Below are positions 45,605 through 55,589 of a DNA stretch of 64,000 nt, in pieces. The DNA is taken from assembly GCA_004293485.1 (NCBI GenBank), contig RDYW01000040.1:1-64000 (forward strand), given 5' to 3'. Position 1 is the first letter of the stretch; each line of letters starts with the position of its first letter. Below the pieces are notes generated by a model. The model was given only the letters and a program-made list of their open reading frames with translations, did not search any database and had not been told where the DNA came from. The translations under genes were made by a program, and so were the position numbers. This stretch comes from Sphingobacteriales bacterium. GTDB taxonomy: Bacteria; Bacteroidota; Bacteroidia; Sphingobacteriales; Sphingobacteriaceae.

Positions 45605-48600
45605 ATGTTTAAAAACTTCATCGAAAGGCCAGTATTATCACTGGTAATATCTCTTTTTATAACTTTATTTGGTTTATTGGCCCTTACAAGGTTGCCAATT
45701 ACACAATATCCCGATATTGCGCCACCTGCAGTATCGGTTACTACAAAATATACTGGTGCCAACGCCGAAGTATGTGCCAAAGCAGTAGTTACGCCCCTAG
45801 AACGAGCCATAAACGGCGTACCAGGTATGGATTATATTACATCTGTATCTGGAAACGATGGCACAAGCATCATACAAGTTTATTTTAAAGTAGGTACCAA
45901 CCCCGATTTAGCAGCCGTAAATGTTCAAAATAGGGTAGCAACAGTACTTGATGAGTTACCAGAAGAGGTTATCAAAGCAGGGGTATCAACAGAAAAAGAG
46001 GTAAACAGTATGTTAATGTACTTAAATATTGTAAGTACCGATACCACCATCGACGAAAAATTTATTTACAACTTTGCCGATATTAACGTACTTGCCGAAT
46101 TAAAACGGATAGACGGTGTAGGCTATGCCGATATTATGGGGCAGCGTGAATATGCTATGCGGGTATGGCTAAACCCACAAAGGATGGATGTTTACCAAAT
46201 ATCAGCCGATGATATTATAAAATCGTTACGCGAACAAAATATTGAAGCAGCACCTGGTAAAGTAGGCGAAAGTTCGGGTAAAGCAGCACAATCGTTACAA
46301 TATGTGTTGCGTTACACGGGCAAGCTAACCCAAAAAGAACAATACGAGAAAATTATTTTAAAAGTAGGCGATGATGGCGAAGTTTTGCGTTTAAAAGATG
46401 TTGCCGAAATTGAATTTGGTTCGCTAGATTACGATGTTTTATCAAAAGAAAACGGAAACCCATCGGCGGCAATTATACTTAAACAAAGGCCAGGGTCTAA
46501 CGCTAGCGAAGTTATTTCGAAAATTAAAGAAAAATTAGCACACTTAAAAACAACTTCATTTCCACCAGGGATGAATTACACCATAAGTTACGATGTTTCT
46601 AGATTTTTAGATGCCTCGATACACGAAGTTATAAAAACTCTTTTAGAAGCATTCGTTCTTGTAGCCTTGGTAGTATTTATTTTTTTGCAAGATTGGCGTT
46701 CAACGTTAATACCCGTTTTAGCGGTGCCCGTATCGCTTATTGGTACATTTGCTTTTATGCAATTGTTCGGTTTTTCTATCAATTTATTAACGCTTTTTGC
46801 CCTAGTTTTAGGCATTGGTATTGTGGTAGATGATGCCATTGTAGTAGTTGAAGCCGTACACGCCAAAATGCAAGAAAAACACCTTGGTATAAAACAAGCA
46901 ACTATTGAAGCAATGGAAGATGTAGGTGGTGCTATCGTAGCCATATCTTTGGTAATGTCGGCCGTTTTTATTCCTGTTGCTTTTTTAAGTGGCCCAGTAG
47001 GTGTATTTTATAGGCAGTTTTCAGTAACTATGGCTATAGCCATAGTTATTTCGGCAGTAAATGCATTAACGCTAACCCCAGCATTATGTGCGATAATATT
47101 AAAAGACCATCAAGCGCACCACAATAAAAATTTTGTAACTAAATTTTTTGATGGTTTTAATTACTATTACGATAAAATATCGCAAAAGTACCGTAAATTT
47201 TTAAACCAAATTATAAACGTACGTAGCATTACCTTTGGCGTTTTAATTATATTTTGCTTAGGTACTTGGGGGGTAAATAGTATTTTACCAACAGGTTTTA
47301 TCCCCACCGAAGATCAAGGCACCATTTACGTAAACGTTACTACACCCGTGGGTGCCACCCTCGAGCGTACCGAAACAGTAATGAACGAAATTGACAGAAT
47401 TGCAAAAAAAATAGATGGTATTGAAGGCGTTTCTTCATTAGCAGGATTTAGTATGATGACCGATGGCTCTGGAGCGTCTTTTGGCATGAGTACCGTAAAC
47501 CTAAAACCATGGGAAAATAGAACCAATACAGCCAATGATGTTATCAAACTTTTAGAAGAAAAAACAAAGCATATTAAAGATGCTCAAATACAGTTTTTTC
47601 CGCCACCAGCAGTACCAGGTTTTGGTAATGCTAGTGGTTTCGAGTTACGATTGTTAGATAAAACAGGTTCAGGTAACCTGCAACAAACATCGGCAATAAC
47701 GCAAAGTTTTATAGCCGAAGTAAAAAAACGAAAAGAAATTAAAGATATTTTTACCAGTTTTAATCCATCGTTTCCACAATATTTATTAAAAATCGACCCC
47801 GAAATTGCTGCCCAAAAAGGCATCTCGGCCGATAACGCTTTAAGCAATTTACAAACCCTAATGGGTAGCTACTACGCTACAAATTTTATACGCTTTGGGC
47901 AAATGTATAAAGTAATGCTACAAGCCGACCCTAGGTACAGAAGCCAGCCCGACGATATTTTAAAGTTAAGGGTAAAAAACAACAAAGGGCAAATGGTGCC
48001 CTACTCCTTATTTGCAAAAATAGAAAGGATTTACGGACCTGAGCAATTAACACGGTACAATATGTACCTATCGGCCATGCTTAATGGCGAAGCAGCAAAA
48101 GGTTACAGCAGTGGAGATGCCATAAAAGCTATTGAAGAAGTAGCAAAAAATAATTTGCCAGCAGGTTACACTTACGAATGGTCGGGTATGACGAGGGAAG
48201 AAATACTATCAGGCAACCAAATTGTATACATTTTTGCCATATGTTTGCTATTTGTTTACTTACTATTATCAGCACAGTACGAAAGCTTTATACTGCCCAT
48301 ACCTGTATTGCTTTCGTTACCTATTGGTATTTTTGGCTCTTTGTTTTTTTTGTGGGTAATGGGTTTAGAAAACAATATTTACGCCCAAGTAGCCATGGTA
48401 ATGCTTATTGGCTTGCTAGGCAAAAATGCTATTTTAATTATTGAGTTTTCTGTTTTAAAACAAAAAGAAGGATTAAGTATTGTACACGCAGCAATTGAAG
48501 GAGCTATTGCCCGCTTGCGACCAATTTTGATGACCTCTTTTGCATTTATTGCAGGCTTAGTTCCGTTAATAACCGCCAGCGGTGCAGGCGCAATCGGAAA

Positions 48601-48739
48601 CAAAACAATAGGTACTGCCGCTGCTGGCGGCATGTTGCTGGGTACAGTTTTTGGCGTAATAATTATACCAGGCTTATATGTAATTTTTGCCAGCTTAATA
48701 TCTAAAACCCAAAAAAATAAAACTACTATACAACAATAA
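45605..48739 (+). CDS. RND efflux pump permease (HAE1/AcrB type)
   Basis: A 1044-residue inner-membrane transporter with twelve predicted helices and two large periplasmic loops. It begins FIERPVLSLVISLFITLFGLLAL, typical of AcrB. The central membrane region has GIGIVVDDAIVVVE with the paired Asp residues of proton transfer, and the second half has LGLLGKNAILIIEF with the matching Lys. Length and organisation fit drug and detergent exporters; substrates are unknown. Located between adaptor (15-base gap) and channel gene. Confidence 0.95.
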   Translation: MFKNFIERPVLSLVISLFITLFGLLALTRLPITQYPDIAPPAVSVTTKYTGANAEVCAKAVVTPLERAINGVPGMDYITSVSGNDGTSIIQVYFKVGTNPDLAAVNVQNRVATVLDELPEEVIKAGVSTEKEVNSMLMYLNIVSTDTTIDEKFIYNFADINVLAELKRIDGVGYADIMGQREYAMRVWLNPQRMDVYQISADDIIKSLREQNIEAAPGKVGESSGKAAQSLQYVLRYTGKLTQKEQYEKIILKVGDDGEVLRLKDVAEIEFGSLDYDVLSKENGNPSAAIILKQRPGSNASEVISKIKEKLAHLKTTSFPPGMNYTISYDVSRFLDASIHEVIKTLLEAFVLVALVVFIFLQDWRSTLIPVLAVPVSLIGTFAFMQLFGFSINLLTLFALVLGIGIVVDDAIVVVEAVHAKMQEKHLGIKQATIEAMEDVGGAIVAISLVMSAVFIPVAFLSGPVGVFYRQFSVTMAIAIVISAVNALTLTPALCAIILKDHQAHHNKNFVTKFFDGFNYYYDKISQKYRKFLNQIINVRSITFGVLIIFCLGTWGVNSILPTGFIPTEDQGTIYVNVTTPVGATLERTETVMNEIDRIAKKIDGIEGVSSLAGFSMMTDGSGASFGMSTVNLKPWENRTNTANDVIKLLEEKTKHIKDAQIQFFPPPAVPGFGNASGFELRLLDKTGSGNLQQTSAITQSFIAEVKKRKEIKDIFTSFNPSFPQYLLKIDPEIAAQKGISADNALSNLQTLMGSYYATNFIRFGQMYKVMLQADPRYRSQPDDILKLRVKNNKGQMVPYSLFAKIERIYGPEQLTRYNMYLSAMLNGEAAKGYSSGDAIKAIEEVAKNNLPAGYTYEWSGMTREEILSGNQIVYIFAICLLFVYLLLSAQYESFILPIPVLLSLPIGIFGSLFFLWVMGLENNIYAQVAMVMLIGLLGKNAILIIEFSVLKQKEGLSIVHAAIEGAIARLRPILMTSFAFIAGLVPLITASGAGAIGNKTIGTAAAGGMLLGTVFGVIIIPGLYVIFASLISKTQKNKTTIQQ

Positions 48740-48744
48740 TACCA

Positions 48745-50190
48745 ATGGGTACAAAAAAATTTATCTTATATATGCTTGCAGGATGGTTTATATGCTGTAA
48801 AACACCCCAAATAACACCCCTTTCGCCAACCACAATTAGCCAAAAATTACCTACACGTTTTTTAGCTAATGCCGATGATAGCCTAAATATAAGCCTACCC
48901 CAATGGCAAAAAATATTTTTTGATACCAACCTTAGTAAGCTAATTGATAGTGCATTGCTTAATAATTTTGATGTAAAAATGGCTTTACAAAAAATAGAAT
49001 TAAGTAGAGCAAACCTAAATTTTAGCAAAAGTTTTTTATTGCCCGAAGTAGGCATTGGCGCAAATGCCGGACTACGCAAATTTAGCACTTACACCATGGA
49101 TGGGGTAGGTAATTTTGATACCAACCTATCGCAAAACATAACACCACAACAACAAATACCTAACCCTTTGCCCGATTATGGCTTGGGCTTTCAAGCAAGC
49201 TGGGAGCTTGATGTTTGGGGAAAACTTAAAAACCGAAAAAAATCCGCTTTAGCAAATTTTACAGCATCGGCTTATGGCAAAAATTATGTTATTACCAATT
49301 TAGTAGCCGAAATTGCCAGTACCTATTTTCAACTTTTGGCTTTAGATAAAGAGATGGATATACTAAGAGAAAATATTGTTTTACAACAAGAAGCCCTAGA
49401 TGTAGTAAAAATTAAACGAGAAGTAGGTAAAGCCAATTCGCTAGCAGTAGAAATGCTTAGCGCACAAATAGAAAACACCAAAGCTATTAAAACCGAAGTA
49501 AGCCAGCAAATTATTGAAGCACAAAGTAAACTAACTTTTTTGAGTGGTACATACCCTGATATCGTAGAACGCGACACAAGCTTTAGCAACCATAATTTCG
49601 ATGGTATTTTATCAACAGGTATACCTACTGCATTAATAAATAATCGGCCCGATATAAAACAAGCCGAAATGGAGCTAGTAGCCACAAATGCAAATATAAA
49701 AGCAGCCAAAGCCGCTTTTTATCCAAGTTTTTTTATTGATGCAAATATGGGTTTGCAGGCCTTTAATGCCCAATTTTTATTACAAACACCCTCAGCTGTA
49801 GCCTATAATGTACTGGGTAGTTTAAGTGCACCTTTATTAAACCGGCGTAAAATAAAAGCCGATTTATTGGCCGCCAATGCCGAACAAAAAAACGCTTACA
49901 TAAACTACGAAAAACAAGTAATTAATAGCTTTACCGAAGTTTACAATGCTGCTAATAATATTAAAAACACCAAAGAAATGTACCGCTTAAAAAAGCTAGA
50001 AGTAGCTTTTTTACAAAAAGCAATTGCTACTTCGTACGAACTATTTAATGTAGGTAAAGCAGGCTATTTAGAGGTTTTTTTAGCACAACAAACGGCATTA
50101 AAATCGCAAATAGAACTAATAATTTATAAAAAACAACAAAACATAGCTTTAGTTAATTTATATAAATGTTTGGGTGGTGGCTGGCAATAA
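48745..50190 (+). CDS. Outer-membrane efflux channel (TolC/NodT family) lipoprotein
   Basis: A 481-residue TolC-type protein with a lipoprotein-like N-terminus (FILYMLAGWFIC) and two OEP repeats: FDVKMALQKIELSRANLNFSKS and GLGFQASWELDVWGKLKNRKKS in the first, RPDIKQAEMELVATNANIKAAKAAFYPSF in the second, and a Leu/Gln-rich helix near the end. It completes the tripartite pump with the preceding two genes. The stop is followed by 247 AT-rich bases with a possible nagB promoter. Confidence 0.93.
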   Translation: MGTKKFILYMLAGWFICCKTPQITPLSPTTISQKLPTRFLANADDSLNISLPQWQKIFFDTNLSKLIDSALLNNFDVKMALQKIELSRANLNFSKSFLLPEVGIGANAGLRKFSTYTMDGVGNFDTNLSQNITPQQQIPNPLPDYGLGFQASWELDVWGKLKNRKKSALANFTASAYGKNYVITNLVAEIASTYFQLLALDKEMDILRENIVLQQEALDVVKIKREVGKANSLAVEMLSAQIENTKAIKTEVSQQIIEAQSKLTFLSGTYPDIVERDTSFSNHNFDGILSTGIPTALINNRPDIKQAEMELVATNANIKAAKAAFYPSFFIDANMGLQAFNAQFLLQTPSAVAYNVLGSLSAPLLNRRKIKADLLAANAEQKNAYINYEKQVINSFTEVYNAANNIKNTKEMYRLKKLEVAFLQKAIATSYELFNVGKAGYLEVFLAQQTALKSQIELIIYKKQQNIALVNLYKCLGGGWQ

Positions 50191-50371
50191 TCAATAAATT
50201 TCGATTTTATTAATATTCACTAAAACTATAACCCACTATACCATAATGTGATTTTTTTTATTGAAATGCTTTTTAAAATTACACACACAAATAAAGTTTT
50301 AACCCTTGCATTCGCACATTTTTTTTAAAAGTTAAAACTAAATCCGATTTTTTTGCGTCATAAAATTTATT

Positions 50372-50379
50372 AGATTTGG
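50372..50379 (+). promoter_or_regulatory. Candidate -7 box (TAGATTTG) upstream of the nagB fusion
   Basis: TAGATTTG matches TAnnTTTG and lies 58 bases before the ATG at 50438. A TTTG at 50353-50356 is 15 bases upstream, shorter than the usual spacing of about 19, so this is only moderately supported. Confidence 0.35.
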
Positions 50380-50437
50380 ATTTATCCTACCAAATAAAAT
50401 ACATTACCCAATTAAAAACGCTTAAAAAAAATCTATT

Positions 50438-52357
50438 ATGGCCCGCTTAAATTTATTAGAAGAAACCCGATACGAAAAACTACCAGTTACCATATTTGCC
50501 AACGCCAACCAAGCATCAGTAAATGTAGCAAACCGCATTGCCCAACTTATTTTAAGTAAACAACAAAAAGGCGAAAATGCTATTTTAGGGCTAGCCACAG
50601 GCGTAACTCCTGTAAAAGTATATGCCGAACTGGTACGTTTACATAAAGAAGAAGGCCTAAGTTTTTACAACGTGGTAACTTTTAATTTAGATGAGTATTT
50701 TCCGATGAAAGCCACAGCCAAACAAAGCTATGTTACCTTTATGTACGAGCATTTGTTTAACCATATTGATGTACCCGAGAAGCATATTTTTATACCCGAT
50801 GGTAACTTAAAGCAAAACAATATAGCTGCTTTTTGCTTAGATTACGAACAAAAAATTTCGGCATTTGGTGGCCTAGATTTACAACTTTTAGGCATAGGCC
50901 GTACAGGTCATATTGGCTTTAACGAACCAGGCTCGGCACCTAACTCGGGTACACGCCTAGTAACCTTAGACGATTTAACCCGTAGCGATGCTTCACGCGA
51001 TTTTGGTGGCAAAGCCAATGTGCCAACCAAAGCCATAACCATGGGTATTGGCACAATTTTTAAAGCCCGTCAAATTATTTTAATGGCTTGGAGCCAAAAA
51101 AAAGCCGCCATTATCAAAAAAGCCGTCGAGGGAGAAATTTCGGGTAATGTACCCGCAACTTTTTTACAACTATCCGATAATGTAGAGTTTGTGATAGATG
51201 AAGATGCAGCATCGGCTCTTACTCGGTTTGATACCCCATGGCTAGTAAAAGATTGTGTATGGAGTAATCTACTGAAAAAGAAAGCCGTTATTTGGCTAGC
51301 CCAAACTGTAAATAAACCTCTATTAAAACTTACCGAAGAGCATTATAACAGCCACGGCATGGCACAATTGGCGGTACAGCAGGGGCCAAGCAGCAAAATA
51401 AATATCGATGTTTTTAACCAAATACAACACACCATTACAGGTTGGCCCGGCGGAAAACCCAACGCCGACGATAGCCAACGCCCCGAGCGAGCATTGCCAG
51501 CACATAAAAAATCACTTATATTTTCGCCCCACCCTGATGATGATGTAATATCTATGGGCGGTACATTTATACGGCTGGTAGATCAAAATCACGAAGTACA
51601 TGTAGCCTACCAAACATCGGGCAACACCGCCGTATGGGACGATGATGTGTTGCGCTATGTTGAATTTGCCATAGATTTTAACAAAAGCCAAGGTTTAGAA
51701 ACCACCAAACTAACCGATATTTACAGCAACATGCGTGGTTTTATGGTTGATAAACAACCCAACCAAATAGATACGCCACAAATACGCAACGTAAAAGGAT
51801 TTATACGTAAAACCGAAGCCATATCAGGCGCAAGGTTTGCTGGCCTGCCCGATACCCAAATACATTTTATGGAACTTCCGTTTTACGAAACCGGAAAAAC
51901 CAAAAAAAATACCGTTAGCGATGTTGATATACAGCTTACCATAAATTTATTACAACAAATAAAACCCCAACAAATTTTTGCAGCAGGCGATTTTGCCGAC
52001 CCACACGGCACACACATCGTTTGTTTCAATATTATTGTTGCTGCCTTGCAAAAACTAAAACAAACCGAAACTTGGGTAAACGATTGTTGGTTATGGATGT
52101 ACCGAGGTGCATGGCAGGAATTTCCGATACACGAAATTGAAATGGCTGTACCTTTATCGCCCGAGGAAGTAATTAAAAAACGGAGCGCTATTTTTAAACA
52201 CCAATCGCAAAAAGATAGGCCTGTTTTCCCTGGCGACGATGCCCGCGAATTTTGGGTAAGGGCCGAAGTCCGTAACCGCGAAACCGCCCAAATTTACAAT
52301 AAACTCGGCCTAGCCGAATACGAAGCTATGGAGGCTTTTGCCAGGTATAATTTTTAG
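50438..52357 (+). CDS. nagB: Glucosamine-6-phosphate deaminase fused to a PIG-L-type deacetylase domain
   Basis: A 639-residue two-domain protein. The N-terminal NagB half has LGLATGVTPVKVYAELVRLH, VVTFNLDEYFPM (catalytic Asp region), LLGIGRTGHIGFNEPGS and AITMGIGTIFKA. After a linker the C-terminal half has the zinc motif HPDDD (365-369, SPHPDDDVISMGG), and DPHGTHIVCF, matching PIG-L/LmbE N-deacetylases. The pair could carry out N-deacetylation and deamination of amino-sugar phosphates. Such fusions are known to me in Bacteroidota. anmK follows 466 bases downstream, consistent with amino-sugar or peptidoglycan recycling. Confidence 0.94.
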   Translation: MARLNLLEETRYEKLPVTIFANANQASVNVANRIAQLILSKQQKGENAILGLATGVTPVKVYAELVRLHKEEGLSFYNVVTFNLDEYFPMKATAKQSYVTFMYEHLFNHIDVPEKHIFIPDGNLKQNNIAAFCLDYEQKISAFGGLDLQLLGIGRTGHIGFNEPGSAPNSGTRLVTLDDLTRSDASRDFGGKANVPTKAITMGIGTIFKARQIILMAWSQKKAAIIKKAVEGEISGNVPATFLQLSDNVEFVIDEDAASALTRFDTPWLVKDCVWSNLLKKKAVIWLAQTVNKPLLKLTEEHYNSHGMAQLAVQQGPSSKINIDVFNQIQHTITGWPGGKPNADDSQRPERALPAHKKSLIFSPHPDDDVISMGGTFIRLVDQNHEVHVAYQTSGNTAVWDDDVLRYVEFAIDFNKSQGLETTKLTDIYSNMRGFMVDKQPNQIDTPQIRNVKGFIRKTEAISGARFAGLPDTQIHFMELPFYETGKTKKNTVSDVDIQLTINLLQQIKPQQIFAAGDFADPHGTHIVCFNIIVAALQKLKQTETWVNDCWLWMYRGAWQEFPIHEIEMAVPLSPEEVIKKRSAIFKHQSQKDRPVFPGDDAREFWVRAEVRNRETAQIYNKLGLAEYEAMEAFARYNF

Positions 52358-52823
52358 GACCTTCGTTAAAAACTATGGAATTGTCTCAAACTGAACTCCC
52401 ATTAAACAGGTATACGATTGGGGACGGCCCAGCCTGCCTGCGCAGGCAGGCTGTTGTTTGTAGTAGGAGGCCAATAAATTTTTTGTAGAAATTAACTTAA
52501 AGCACTATCCAAGCAAGTCGCAGCGTGTTACACAAATAAAGTAAAAGCACCAACTTTGTTACCACGCCTCGAATTGCGCCGTTAGAAATTTATTGAGCAT
52601 ACCCAACATAACAACAGCAAGTCTTGATTTTTTGGTTATTTCTCATCAACGAGAAAGAACTTTAAAAAAAGGCCTATGAAAAAATTTTCAAAGAAGAATA
52701 ACCAATTTTTAAGATGTTTTAGGGGAGTATGAGTTTTAAAATACGGCTAATGAAACTATGTATTAAATAACATATTTTAGCATCCTAAAATCATAATCCC
52801 CCGACAAAAAAACTATTTATACG
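52358..52823. repeat. Intergenic cluster of palindromic repeats
   Basis: This 466-base gap contains three repeat-like parts. First, a perfect 22-base palindrome at 52431-52452 made of AGCCTGCCTGC and its complement. Second, nested inverted repeats at 52623-52713: outer arms CTTGATTTTTTGGTTATT and AATAACCAATTTTTAAG, with an inner hairpin TTTCTC-ATCAAC-GAGAAA (52639-52656). Third, AGCATCCTAAAATCAT at 52779-52794, matching the block at 37118-37158. No gene is seen. Confidence 0.7.
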
Positions 52824-54023
52824 ATGAACCCCAACCTACAAAAACTATACAACATAGCACAAAAACCCATCAGGTTAATTGTGGGGCTAATGTCGGGCAC
52901 ATCGTTTGATGGTTTAGATATTGCGCTTTGTAGGTTTAAAAATTCGGGCTTGGCAACCGAGGTAGAGGTATTAAATTTTGAAACGGTTGCGTTTGATGCA
53001 GGCTTTAAAGAAGATATAAAATCGGTTTTTATTAAACAACAAGTTAGCCTGCAAAAAGTAACACTGCTAAATGCCACCATAGGTTTAACCTTTGGAAATT
53101 TAATTATCAAAACCCTACAAAAATGGGATGTTGATGTTAATAATGTTGATATAATTGCCAGCCACGGGCAAACCATTTTTCATGCGCCTAAATCGCAACA
53201 TAAATTAAAAAACCAACCCAATGCTACCTTACAAATTGGCGATGCCGACCATATTGCCCAAATTACCCAAGTAATTACCCTTAGCGATTTTAGGCAAAAA
53301 CACGTAGCCGCAGGCGGCGAAGGTGCACCATTGGCCGTGTATGGCGATTATTTATTGTTTAGCAAAAAAGGCGAAAACCGTATAATGCTTAACATTGGGG
53401 GCATAGCTAATTTTACTTTTTTGCCTGCATCGGGCTATGCAGGCGAAGTTTTTAGTACCGATGTAGGCCCTGGCAATACCCTTATGGACCAATATATCCA
53501 ACGCCATTACCCCCACAAATACTACGATAAAGATGCCGAAATTGCCCTCACAGGCACAGTTAACAAAACCTTACTAGTTGAACTTTTAAACAACCCGTTT
53601 TTAGGCCTCGGTTTCCCAAAAACCACCGGACCCGAAGTTTTTAATTTAGCTTTTGTAGCCAAGGCAATGCAAATTACTAGTACTAATCATTTGGCTGTGG
53701 CCGATGTATTGGCTACACTCTGCCAATTTTCGGGCTTGGCAATAGCCCAAGCTATAAAAAAATGTTTTAATACCAGCCACAAACCTATCATTTATTTAAG
53801 TGGTGGCGGTATGTATAATCCTTTATTAATAAACATTTTAAAAACAGAAGTACCTTTTGCACAATTTAAAAACACCCACAGCTTAAGCATACATCCCGAT
53901 GCCAAAGAAGCTGTACTTTTTGCATTGTTAGCCAACGAAAATATATGTGGTAAGGCAATTGATTTTGGCGATAAAAACAATATTCCGAGCGTTTGTATGG
54001 GTAAAATAAGTTTTCCGACTTGA
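52824..54023 (+). CDS. anmK: Anhydro-N-acetylmuramic acid kinase
   Basis: A 399-residue kinase of peptidoglycan recycling, converting anhydroMurNAc to MurNAc-6-phosphate. Conserved motifs: IVGLMSGTSFDGLDIALC (ATP region, about 18-35), ASHGQTIFHAP, LQIGDADHIAQ, GEGAPLAVYGDYLLF, MLNIGGIANFTFLP, DVGPGNTLMDQY and YLSGGGMYNPLL. Length is typical. Start at 52824 is supported by the position of the first motif. Confidence 0.95.
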   Translation: MNPNLQKLYNIAQKPIRLIVGLMSGTSFDGLDIALCRFKNSGLATEVEVLNFETVAFDAGFKEDIKSVFIKQQVSLQKVTLLNATIGLTFGNLIIKTLQKWDVDVNNVDIIASHGQTIFHAPKSQHKLKNQPNATLQIGDADHIAQITQVITLSDFRQKHVAAGGEGAPLAVYGDYLLFSKKGENRIMLNIGGIANFTFLPASGYAGEVFSTDVGPGNTLMDQYIQRHYPHKYYDKDAEIALTGTVNKTLLVELLNNPFLGLGFPKTTGPEVFNLAFVAKAMQITSTNHLAVADVLATLCQFSGLAIAQAIKKCFNTSHKPIIYLSGGGMYNPLLINILKTEVPFAQFKNTHSLSIHPDAKEAVLFALLANENICGKAIDFGDKNNIPSVCMGKISFPT

Positions 54024-54269
54024 TAAAAAAATTAATCCTAGTTGGATACAAAAATACCTTAAGCAAATTTTAAAGTACCTAAAGGCTTAATTTATATGGT
54101 TGCATAAATTATGTGCAGGTGCTACAATTTTATTTTTCAGCAAAACTTTCAAAAATTTATATTAGCAACAATTATACTTGTTGTTTTAACAAACACATAC
54201 AATGAATTAACCAATTAAAAGGCTAAAGTAAATAGTTTTTTAACCTAAAACCCACTTAAATTGGTTTAG

Positions 54270-54299
54270 TTGTAATTTGTTAAAATTCAATTAAATTTG
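54270..54299 (+). promoter_or_regulatory. Candidate promoter of the polyprenyl synthase gene
   Basis: TTG at 54270-54272 and TAAATTTG at 54292-54299 are 19 bases apart, the spacing expected for Bacteroidota promoters (TTTG/TTG, about 19, TAnnTTTG). A transcript would begin near 54305 and leave a leader of about 24 bases. The remaining part of the 305-base gap 54024-54328 is AT-rich and shows no gene. Confidence 0.5.
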
Positions 54300-54328
54300 A
54301 TGAATGTTTAAAACATTTTTTTAAATAA

Positions 54329-55303
54329 ATGCACACCATATTACAACTACAACAAATTATCCAAAAGGCGATTGACGAAAAACAATATCCTAGCCACCCT
54401 AAAGAATTATACGAACCTATTAGCTATTTAATGGCTTTAGGAGGTAAACGACTGAGGCCTGTATTGGTATTAATGGCTACCGATTTGTTTGCCGGCGATA
54501 TTTATAAAGCCATTAACGCAGCTTTGGCAATTGAAACATTTCATAATTTTACGCTTATGCATGATGATATCATGGATAATGCACCCTTGCGCCGTGGCAA
54601 GCCTACCGTACATGCAAAATGGAACCAATCGGTAGCTATTTTAGCTGGTGATGTAATGTTTGTAGAATCTTTTAAGCTAATTATACAAGTAGATGCTACT
54701 ATATTACAGCAAGTACTAAACGTATTTAACGATACTGCAGTAGGTGTATGCGAAGGCCAACAAATAGATATGAACTTTGAAACAGCCCCTAAAGTTACAC
54801 TTGCTGATTATATTGAAATGATAAGGCTTAAAACGGCTGTATTATTAGGCGGAGCGTTAAAAATTGGAGCTTTAATTGGTAATGCTAACTTATACGATGC
54901 AGAAAAATTATACGATTTTGGGGTAAACCTTGGTATAGCTTTTCAACTACAAGATGATATATTGGATGTGTATGGCGACCCTGAAAAATTTGGCAAACAA
55001 GTAGGTGGTGATATTTTAGCTAATAAAAAAACTTTTTTATTGATAAAGGCTCTTGAACTAGCTGATGAGCAAACACTTAACCAATTAAATGGTTATTTAC
55101 AAAACACAAGCATCAGCCCCAGCGAAAAAGTAAGTTACATAACTGCTATTTATAATAAGTTAAATATTAAAGACATTGCCCAGGCGCAAATGATTACTTA
55201 CGCCGAAATTAGCTTGAAAGCACTAAACGAAATTAATGCGCCCAACGAACGTAAAATGATGTTAAAAGAATTTGCAAATATGTTAACAAAAAGGGATAAT
55301 TAA
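54329..55303 (+). CDS. Polyprenyl synthetase (trans-prenyl diphosphate synthase)
   Basis: A 324-residue all-helical prenyltransferase. GGKRLRPVLVLMA is followed by the first Asp-rich motif DDIMD (in FTLMHDDIMDNAPLRRGKPT), and the second DDILD lies in QLQDDILDVYGD. It elongates allylic diphosphates with isopentenyl diphosphate. Chain length (farnesyl, geranylgeranyl or longer) cannot be settled, though the Phe and His residues a few positions before the first motif are compatible with a short- to medium-chain product. Confidence 0.92.
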   Translation: MHTILQLQQIIQKAIDEKQYPSHPKELYEPISYLMALGGKRLRPVLVLMATDLFAGDIYKAINAALAIETFHNFTLMHDDIMDNAPLRRGKPTVHAKWNQSVAILAGDVMFVESFKLIIQVDATILQQVLNVFNDTAVGVCEGQQIDMNFETAPKVTLADYIEMIRLKTAVLLGGALKIGALIGNANLYDAEKLYDFGVNLGIAFQLQDDILDVYGDPEKFGKQVGGDILANKKTFLLIKALELADEQTLNQLNGYLQNTSISPSEKVSYITAIYNKLNIKDIAQAQMITYAEISLKALNEINAPNERKMMLKEFANMLTKRDN

Positions 55304-55383
55304 GATACATCTAATAAACCATGATTTACAAAGAGTTAATTTAATTTATCTTAAGCATTTATTAACACAAGCTAGTATAAAAA

Positions 55384-55515
55384 ATGGATTTATTTGGATA
55401 TCAACGCCATTACCGCTTTAAAGGGGGCAATAGTGGCAACGAACACAAGCTATTTTGGGCAATAGGTGTTGTGCTTACTTTAATTTTTTTGCTGATTTAT
55501 TATTATCGAAAATAA
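55384..55515 (+). CDS. Putative 43-residue membrane protein
   Basis: ATG at 55384 to TAA at 55513-55515 encodes a basic, aromatic N-terminal part (FGYQRHYRFKGG), a charged segment with NEHK, one hydrophobic helix of about 18 residues (FWAIGVVLTLIFLLIYYY) and a final RK. The clean single-helix organisation with positive charge after the helix argues for a real small membrane protein. I recognise no family. It lies 80 bases after the polyprenyl synthase and could belong to its transcript. Confidence 0.5.
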   Translation: MDLFGYQRHYRFKGGNSGNEHKLFWAIGVVLTLIFLLIYYYRK

Positions 55516-55589
55516 ACCAGCAAAAAAAGATTTTATGGGTTTTAAAATGCCCGAGGCCTGCTGCCCGACGTGTTATATAAAATTGGCTT

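Noticed and set aside
48178-48444. 88-residue frame inside the RND permease
   Set aside because: It lies in another frame of a well-conserved coding region and has no independent features.
50438-52357. Possible frameshift joining nagB and a separate deacetylase gene
   Set aside because: The frame is continuous through a sensible linker and such fusions are familiar in this phylum, so it is read as one genuine gene.
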